Of a stretch of DNA of 10,587 nucleotides, positions 6,566 to 10,587 are shown in pieces. Numbering within the stretch: the first letter of the stretch is position 1; every line of letters begins with the position of its first letter. Both the position numbers and the translations under genes were made by a program. Location of the stretch: assembly GCA_024645155.1 (NCBI GenBank), contig JAHEGF010000102.1, positions 1 through 10,587 of the forward strand. Direction: 5' to 3'. The stretch is from Phyllobacteriaceae bacterium (GTDB lineage Bacteria; Pseudomonadota; Alphaproteobacteria; Rhizobiales; Rhizobiaceae). The notes beneath the pieces were generated by a model that ran no database searches, had not been told where the DNA came from, and worked only from the letters and a program-made list of their open reading frames with translations.

Positions 6566-8017
6566 TTATGCCATGTAAAGCTGAACGTATTCGAAGTCTC
6601 CCGGCTTGTTGTCAATGCCGACACGCGGCGGCGCAATCCAACCGGCAAACTTTCCCGGCTCCGATACGGGGATCATCAACGATTGAATAAAATCGCCATC
6701 GGCGCCCGTCGGGAGCCATTCGCCACGGCGGGCGTCCCATTCGTCCTTTGCAATCACCCTGCCTTCAGGCGTGACCGGTGCACCGGTAAACACGCCGATC
6801 TGGCGGTGGAAGCCCTCATGGGGCAAACTCAGTTCAAATTCGATGCCGGCTTTTGCGATCACCCTGTTCCAGCGGCCGACGCCGCCTGCCGCATCGCGCG
6901 TATAGTCGTCACGCAGGCGCATGTTGATCGCCGACAAGGCAGGAGAATCGACGACTTCGATATTGCCGTCAACGAGTTGCGATACGGGGTACGTATCATT
7001 GTGAAGCTGGTGATCATCCTCGATCTTGGTTTCCATGTACCGGCCTTTGATGCCGGCATTGAATGCATTGGCGGCATTGGTGGAGACCTCCTGGCCGAAC
7101 AGGTCGAGCGACAGGGTGTAATGCAGGTTCAGCTTTTTCTGGATCGTCGGCAGGTCGATGACGCCAAGAGCACGAATCTTCTCGATATCATAAGGGTCGG
7201 TGATGCCGGCATCATTCATCGCCTGACATGTGCGTTCGACAATCCGGCCGACACCTGTCTCGCCGACAAACATGTGATGGGCTTCCTCGGTCAGCATGAA
7301 ACGGCAGGTGCGCGAAAGCGGATCGAATCCGGATTGTGCCAGGCTTTCCAGCTGCATCTTTCCGTCACGGTCGGTGAAATAGGTGAACATGAAGAACGAC
7401 AGCCAGTCCGGCGTTACTTCATTGAAGGCGCCCAGCATGCGCGGCGCTTCTTCGGATCCCGATTGCCTGCGCAATAGATCATCGGCTTCCTCACGGCCGT
7501 CGGCGCCGAAATATTTCTGCAGCAGATAGACCATGGCCCACAGGTGGCGGCCCTCTTCGACATTGACCTGGAACAGGTTGCGCATGTCGTAAAGGGAGGG
7601 TGCGGTTTTGCCGAGGTGACGCTGCTGTTCGACCGAGGCCGGTTCCGTGTCGCCCTGGATGACGATCAAGCGGCGCAGCATCGAGCGGTATTCGCCCGGA
7701 ACTTCCTGCCAGGCCGGTTTGCCATAGTGTTCGCCACAGGGGATGATGCGGTCTTCGACCTGGGGAGCGAGCAACACGCCCCAGCGATATTCGGGCATCT
7801 TCACATAGTCGAATTTGGCCCAGCCCTTCGGGTCGACACTGACCGCGGTACGAAGGTATATCAGGCTTTTCTGGAATTTCTCCGGGATCAGGTCGTTCCA
7901 CCAGTTGATGTAACCGGGATGCCAGCGTTCAAGCGCCTTGAGAACGCGTTTGTCGGTGGACAGACCCACATTGTTGGGTATCTGGGTATCGTAGGCGACA
8001 TTGATCAAATCAAGCAT
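6566..8017 (-). CDS. boxB: Benzoyl-CoA 2,3-epoxidase oxygenase component BoxB (diiron)
   Basis: BoxB inserts one oxygen atom of O2 into benzoyl-CoA to form 2,3-epoxybenzoyl-CoA, with electrons from BoxA. The protein has 483 residues, close to known BoxB (about 475). All six diiron ligands described for the Azoarcus enzyme have counterparts at a constant shift of five: E125 (QGDTEP), E155 and H158 (VEEGRH), D216 (FTDRDG), E245 and H248 (TEEAHH). This mapping is from memory of the family. I start it at ATG 8017, with AAAGAGG about nine bases upstream. The frame stays open to 8134, but that extension overlaps the end of boxC, is unlike BoxB, and has no ribosome-binding site near its start. It sits 40 bp after boxC in the same operon. 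Confidence 0.96.
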   Translation of the reverse strand: MLDLINVAYDTQIPNNVGLSTDKRVLKALERWHPGYINWWNDLIPEKFQKSLIYLRTAVSVDPKGWAKFDYVKMPEYRWGVLLAPQVEDRIIPCGEHYGKPAWQEVPGEYRSMLRRLIVIQGDTEPASVEQQRHLGKTAPSLYDMRNLFQVNVEEGRHLWAMVYLLQKYFGADGREEADDLLRRQSGSEEAPRMLGAFNEVTPDWLSFFMFTYFTDRDGKMQLESLAQSGFDPLSRTCRFMLTEEAHHMFVGETGVGRIVERTCQAMNDAGITDPYDIEKIRALGVIDLPTIQKKLNLHYTLSLDLFGQEVSTNAANAFNAGIKGRYMETKIEDDHQLHNDTYPVSQLVDGNIEVVDSPALSAINMRLRDDYTRDAAGGVGRWNRVIAKAGIEFELSLPHEGFHRQIGVFTGAPVTPEGRVIAKDEWDARRGEWLPTGADGDFIQSLMIPVSEPGKFAGWIAPPRVGIDNKPGDFEYVQLYMA

Positions 8018-8057
8018 ATCGAAAACCTCTTTTTTGAATTCGGATACAGGCCGCGCG

Positions 8058-9719
8058 TCAGACGCGGCGCATGTCGTAGGTGCCGCGGACGCCGGTGCCA
8101 TAACGCTGCAGCGCACCTTCCTTGCCAACGGCATTGGGGCGCTGGAATATCCAGTTTTGCCAGGCAGTCAGCCGCCCGAAGATGCGCGTTTCCATGGTTT
8201 CGGGACCCGGGAAACGCAGATTGGCTTCCATTCCGGTCATTGCATCCGGCGAGAAGCTGGCGCGTTCTTCAAGGAAAATGCGCAATTCGTCATCCCAATC
8301 GATGTCATCGAAGCAGAATGTTACCAGACCAAGTTCATTTGCGTCATAGGCTTCCAGAGCCTTGTCCTTGTGTTGTTCCGCTTCGCCGACTTTTCCAGGC
8401 TCCCCAAGGAAGCGCGTCTCAAGACGGGTCAGGTTATTGGCCATGGGGTAGGGGCCAAAATTTGTCGCAGTCAGGGTAATCGTGGCAACGGGCCTGTTGT
8501 CTTCCTCGAAGTCGCCTTCGGCCATGTAGGAGCGGTCAGCGGCAAACAGGATTTCGGCAAGTGAACCGGCAAAGCAGGAACCCGGTTCGACAAGCGCTGC
8601 AAGTGAGCGCGACGTCATGTCCAGGCGCTTGAGGACCCGCTTCCAATACAACGCAATTTCGCGAGCAAACCAATTGTCGAGATTGTCGAATACCACCTTC
8701 TCATGGGCCATGACGGCTTCGGGATCACCCTGCGAACAAAAGACGAGGACTCCAGTTTCCAGTTCGTTGAGGCGAAGGTGGAGAAGCGCATCGTCGAGTT
8801 CGCGGGCGCAACGCAGGAACCACGACCCGGCACCTTGTTCGTGAAGTGCTTCGACCGACCCAGGCGCCTCTTCCTTTGGCCCGTTGATGGTTATCCTGGC
8901 GACGCGCTTGTCACGGTCGACGTCGACTTCAACGGTCGAGTAGGTGATGGAACCGTTATCGGCAAAACTGCGTTGCAGCGGCGTCAGTTCGACGCCCTTG
9001 GCATCTGACGGCCGGTCTGATTTCGCGGCAAACTCCCTTGCCCGCGCCTGGACGGTTTCTTCAAACTTCGAATTCTGGACAACTTCGTCGACAAGGCGCC
9101 AATCCTTGGCGCGTTTGCCGCGGACGCCTTCCTCCAGTGAGCAGAACACGTCAGCAAGATCCCGGCGGACCATGCGCTTGTCGGTGACCCGGGTCAGGCC
9201 GCCAGTGCCCGGCAATACTGCCAACAGCGGGACTTCGGGCAGGGCGACATTGGACGAGCCGTCATCGGTCAAAATGATGTGATCGCATGCAAGCGCCAAT
9301 TCGTAACCGCCGCCCGCGCACGAGCCCCTGACGGCACAGATGTAATATTGCCCGGATTCGGCGCCGGCGGCCTCAAATGTGTTTCGGGTCTCGTTGGTGA
9401 ACTTGCAGAAATTGACCTTGTGGGCGTGTTCGGCACCGCCCAGCATGCGGATATTTGCACCGGCGCAAAAAACCTTGTCCTTTCCCGACTGCATCACGAC
9501 CGCCTTGACCTCGGGGTGCTCGAAGCGCATTCGCTGGACGAGGTCGGCAAGTTCTATGTCGACACCAAGATCGTAGGAATTGAGTTTGAGTTCGTAGCCC
9601 TCAAACAGCCCGCCCTGCTCGTCGACGTCCATGAACAAATTTGCGATCGGTCCATCATACTCGACGCGCCAATGCCGGTATTTTGACGGATCAGTCTGGA
9701 AGTCGATTACCTTTGCCAT
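8058..9719 (-). CDS. boxC: 2,3-epoxybenzoyl-CoA dihydrolase BoxC (crotonase superfamily)
   Basis: BoxC hydrolyses and cleaves 2,3-epoxybenzoyl-CoA to 3,4-dehydroadipyl-CoA semialdehyde and formate. The 553 residues fit the usual size of about 555. The first crotonase domain has the CoA/oxyanion segment FCAGANIRML (84-93), the second oxyanion segment GSCAGGGYELALACDHI (132-148) and the catalytic-region loop PEVPLLAVLPGTGGLTR (161-177). A second, diverged crotonase domain follows, with EPGSCFAGSLAEILFAAD (378-395). The tail AVGKEGALQRYGTGVRGTYD is characteristic of BoxC. I chose ATG 9719 (MAKVIDF) since TTGGAG lies about ten bases upstream. The frame extends to 9773 without a better start. It is the first gene of the operon boxC-boxB-boxA-thioesterase and diverges from the ligase gene. 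Confidence 0.96.
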   Translation of the reverse strand: MAKVIDFQTDPSKYRHWRVEYDGPIANLFMDVDEQGGLFEGYELKLNSYDLGVDIELADLVQRMRFEHPEVKAVVMQSGKDKVFCAGANIRMLGGAEHAHKVNFCKFTNETRNTFEAAGAESGQYYICAVRGSCAGGGYELALACDHIILTDDGSSNVALPEVPLLAVLPGTGGLTRVTDKRMVRRDLADVFCSLEEGVRGKRAKDWRLVDEVVQNSKFEETVQARAREFAAKSDRPSDAKGVELTPLQRSFADNGSITYSTVEVDVDRDKRVARITINGPKEEAPGSVEALHEQGAGSWFLRCARELDDALLHLRLNELETGVLVFCSQGDPEAVMAHEKVVFDNLDNWFAREIALYWKRVLKRLDMTSRSLAALVEPGSCFAGSLAEILFAADRSYMAEGDFEEDNRPVATITLTATNFGPYPMANNLTRLETRFLGEPGKVGEAEQHKDKALEAYDANELGLVTFCFDDIDWDDELRIFLEERASFSPDAMTGMEANLRFPGPETMETRIFGRLTAWQNWIFQRPNAVGKEGALQRYGTGVRGTYDMRRV

Positions 9720-9790
9720 TTGAAGCACTCCAACAATCTTTGTGTAGGCAGAGATGGTGTGATATTTCACCACTTATCGCGATTTTGCGT

Positions 9791-9821
9791 ATTTTATTGC
9801 ATCTTTTTGCCTGTATTTCAA
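9791..9821 (-). promoter_or_regulatory. Weak candidate promoter for boxCBA
   Basis: On the minus strand TTGAAA (9816-9821) and TAAAAT (9791-9796) are separated by 19 bases, about 70 bp before the boxC start. The hexamers are good but the spacer is longer than the usual 16-18. An ATTGC half-site (9796-9800) overlaps the -10 edge. Confidence 0.25.
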
Positions 9822-9835
9822 ACATAAAGCAATAG

Positions 9836-9859
9836 GAATTTGTAATATAATTCAAATTC
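9836..9859. repeat. Perfect inverted repeat GAATTTG-N10-CAAATTC
   Basis: Seven-base arms at 9836-9842 and 9853-9859 enclose TAATATAATT. The centre-to-centre distance of the arms is 17 bp. This would suit a dimeric regulator, although AT-rich DNA produces such repeats easily. It lies just upstream of the candidate boxC promoter and contains the motif shared with the mobA-TRAP spacer. Confidence 0.45.
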
Positions 9860-9951
9860 AGTATTATGCCTCGCAATTTCGACGCTGAAAGACGCGATTG
9901 TCGGCGGGCCGGGATCGCTTCGGGCGGGCATATGTTCATAATGAGTGTAAA

Positions 9952-9991
9952 CTTGCGCGATTTCAAAGGATATCCGTGACAATGGCGCAAG
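9952..9991. repeat. Perfect inverted repeat CTTGCGC-N26-GCGCAAG
   Basis: Seven-base arms at 9952-9958 and 9985-9991 lie directly upstream of the candidate ligase promoter. The wide spacing places the half-sites about three helical turns apart, compatible with two bound dimers or a loop. It could also be chance. Confidence 0.4.
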
Positions 9992-9993
9992 AA

Positions 9994-10023
9994 TTGAACG
10001 CAATGTGGCGATTGCGGAATTAT
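9994..10023 (+). promoter_or_regulatory. Candidate ligase promoter with an operator-like repeat in its spacer
   Basis: TTGAAC (9994-9999) and AATTAT (10018-10023) are 18 bases apart, each matching the sigma-70 consensus at four of six positions. The spacer is almost filled by the perfect inverted repeat CGCAAT-GTGGCG-ATTGCG (9999-10016). A repressor on that repeat would block polymerase. The predicted leader to the ligase start is about 115-120 bases long. Confidence 0.33.
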
Positions 10024-10146
10024 TGTGCACTGCCGTGTGGAAAAGTTGGTCCGGACAAGCCGCTGCCATTCTTTTCAGGCCTCTCCGGTCTGTACCTGGC
10101 GGGGACTGTGCGCTGATAATGAACCAGTCTTGTAGGAGGAGCAAAC

Positions 10147-10587
10147 ATGACAAGCCAAAACGGCAATGCCGCCTGCGTCTTTGTTGATCGACATGCCGAA
10201 GGTCCGGTTGCAGACAAGGTTGCCTTCATAGAGGGCGACCGGCGGCTGACCTATCGCGAACTGGCGCATCAGTCCGGCAAGATGGCGCAACTCTACGAGA
10301 AACACGGTTTGCAGCGGGAAGACCGGGCGGTAATGATTGTCCTCGACACGATCGAGTTTCCCATAATCTTCTGGGGCAGCCTGAAATGCGGCGTGGTTGT
10401 CATTCCGGTCAACACGCTGCTTTCCACCGAACTTTATGACGCCATCCTGTCGGACTGCCGGGCAAAGGCGCTGTTTGTCTCCGTTGAACTTCTCGCGACA
10501 GCCGAACCGGCGATCAAGCGATCCGAACACCTGAAATCGGTTTTCGTCATTGGAGAAGGCGAACATGGCTATCATGATTTCGCCAGC
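10147..10587 (+). CDS. bclA: Benzoate-CoA ligase, N-terminal part (runs off the window)
   Basis: The first 147 residues of an acyl-adenylate-forming enzyme are present, out of about 520 in the family. The enzyme should activate benzoate with ATP and CoA to benzoyl-CoA, the entry step for the box pathway. NAACVFVDRH (7-16), DKVAFIEGDRRLTYRELA (23-40), VLDTIEFPIIFWGSLKCGVV (65-84) and PVNTLLSTELYDAILSD (87-103) follow the benzoate-CoA ligase pattern. The AMP-binding P-loop and catalytic lysine lie beyond the edge. TGTAGGAGGAGCAAAC gives a very strong ribosome-binding site before ATG 10147. Its divergent pairing with boxCBA supports benzoate over other aromatic acids. A 2-aminobenzoate or 4-hydroxybenzoate ligase is a less likely alternative. 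Confidence 0.9.
   Translation, partial: MTSQNGNAACVFVDRHAEGPVADKVAFIEGDRRLTYRELAHQSGKMAQLYEKHGLQREDRAVMIVLDTIEFPIIFWGSLKCGVVVIPVNTLLSTELYDAILSDCRAKALFVSVELLATAEPAIKRSEHLKSVFVIGEGEHGYHDFAS

Larger units (their letters stand above)
9720..10146. promoter_or_regulatory. Divergent control region between boxC and the benzoate-CoA ligase gene
   Basis: These 427 bp hold no believable gene: short open frames here have no recognisable product. The boxC side is strongly AT-rich. The region holds candidate promoters for both directions and perfect inverted repeats at 9836-9859, 9952-9991 and 9999-10016. It has five ATTGC/GCAAT pentamers (9796, 9829, 9873, 10000, 10011), where about one is expected by chance. 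It shares AATATAATTCA with the mobA-TRAP spacer. The box genes are commonly induced by benzoyl-CoA through BoxR, but no regulator gene is in the window. Confidence 0.65.

Noticed and set aside
6683..7477. Plus-strand open frame (264 codons) antisense to boxB
   Set aside because: It is a shadow of boxB, whose diiron ligand motifs are all present; its peptide has no family resemblance.
8018..8134. N-terminal extension of boxB into boxC
   Set aside because: The extra 39 residues overlap the conserved BoxC tail and are unlike BoxB. A good ribosome-binding site precedes ATG 8017.
9898..10116. Short open frames in the boxC-ligase spacer
   Set aside because: They have no convincing ribosome-binding site and no recognisable product, and they overlap the inverted repeats, so they look like chance frames.
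1..10587. CRISPR arrays, tRNA or rRNA genes, prophage genes, riboswitches
   Set aside because: No regularly spaced repeats, tRNA-like cloverleaf or rRNA segment was noticed on reading. Long leaders showed only simple inverted repeats.

Overview
The window holds an aerobic 'box' (benzoyl-CoA oxidation) locus. It also carries a 3-hydroxybenzoate hydroxylase gene, a TRAP-type substrate-binding protein, and the scar of an insertion sequence at the left edge. The proteins look proteobacterial. Their style (BoxABC, a MobA-like flavoprotein, a DctP receptor, moderately high-GC genes with AT-rich spacers) suggests a Gram-negative, probably alphaproteobacterial, heterotroph that degrades aromatic acids. 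The class-level placement is inference.

Layout. Positions 1-128 carry nothing recognisable. Positions 129-1113 are one small IS481-type element with an intact DDE transposase. Directly after it (1114-1284) lies the C-terminal end of an alpha/beta hydrolase whose front is gone. Positions 1285-1539 are a gene-free tail. On the minus strand, 1540-3459 is a 639-residue 3-hydroxybenzoate 4-monooxygenase (mobA type). A 286-bp divergent spacer separates it from a plus-strand TRAP periplasmic receptor (3746-4798), which ends at a clear terminator (4824-4848). Converging on that terminator is the minus-strand operon boxC-boxB-boxA-thioesterase (9719 down to 4882). A 427-bp divergent spacer follows, then the plus-strand benzoate-CoA ligase (bclA type), which runs off the right edge.

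How it works together (family knowledge plus inference). The ligase makes benzoyl-CoA. BoxA passes NADPH electrons to the diiron epoxidase BoxB, which forms 2,3-epoxybenzoyl-CoA, and BoxC opens and cleaves that ring. The hotdog thioesterase probably releases CoA from excess or dead-end acyl-CoAs. MobA would turn 3-hydroxybenzoate into protocatechuate, a separate ring-hydroxylation route beside the CoA route. The TRAP receptor may capture an aromatic acid, but no TRAP membrane genes are in the window. The semialdehyde dehydrogenase BoxD and the regulator BoxR are also absent here.

The core genes are well known. The parts most worth a second look are the two AT-rich divergent spacers, which share an ATTGC/GCAAT half-site enrichment, an 11-bp identical motif and several perfect inverted repeats. 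The other points of interest are a strong hairpin between boxB and boxA, the IS junction, and the possible metabolic link between the thioesterase and MobA. I see no convincing sign of a wholly new system.
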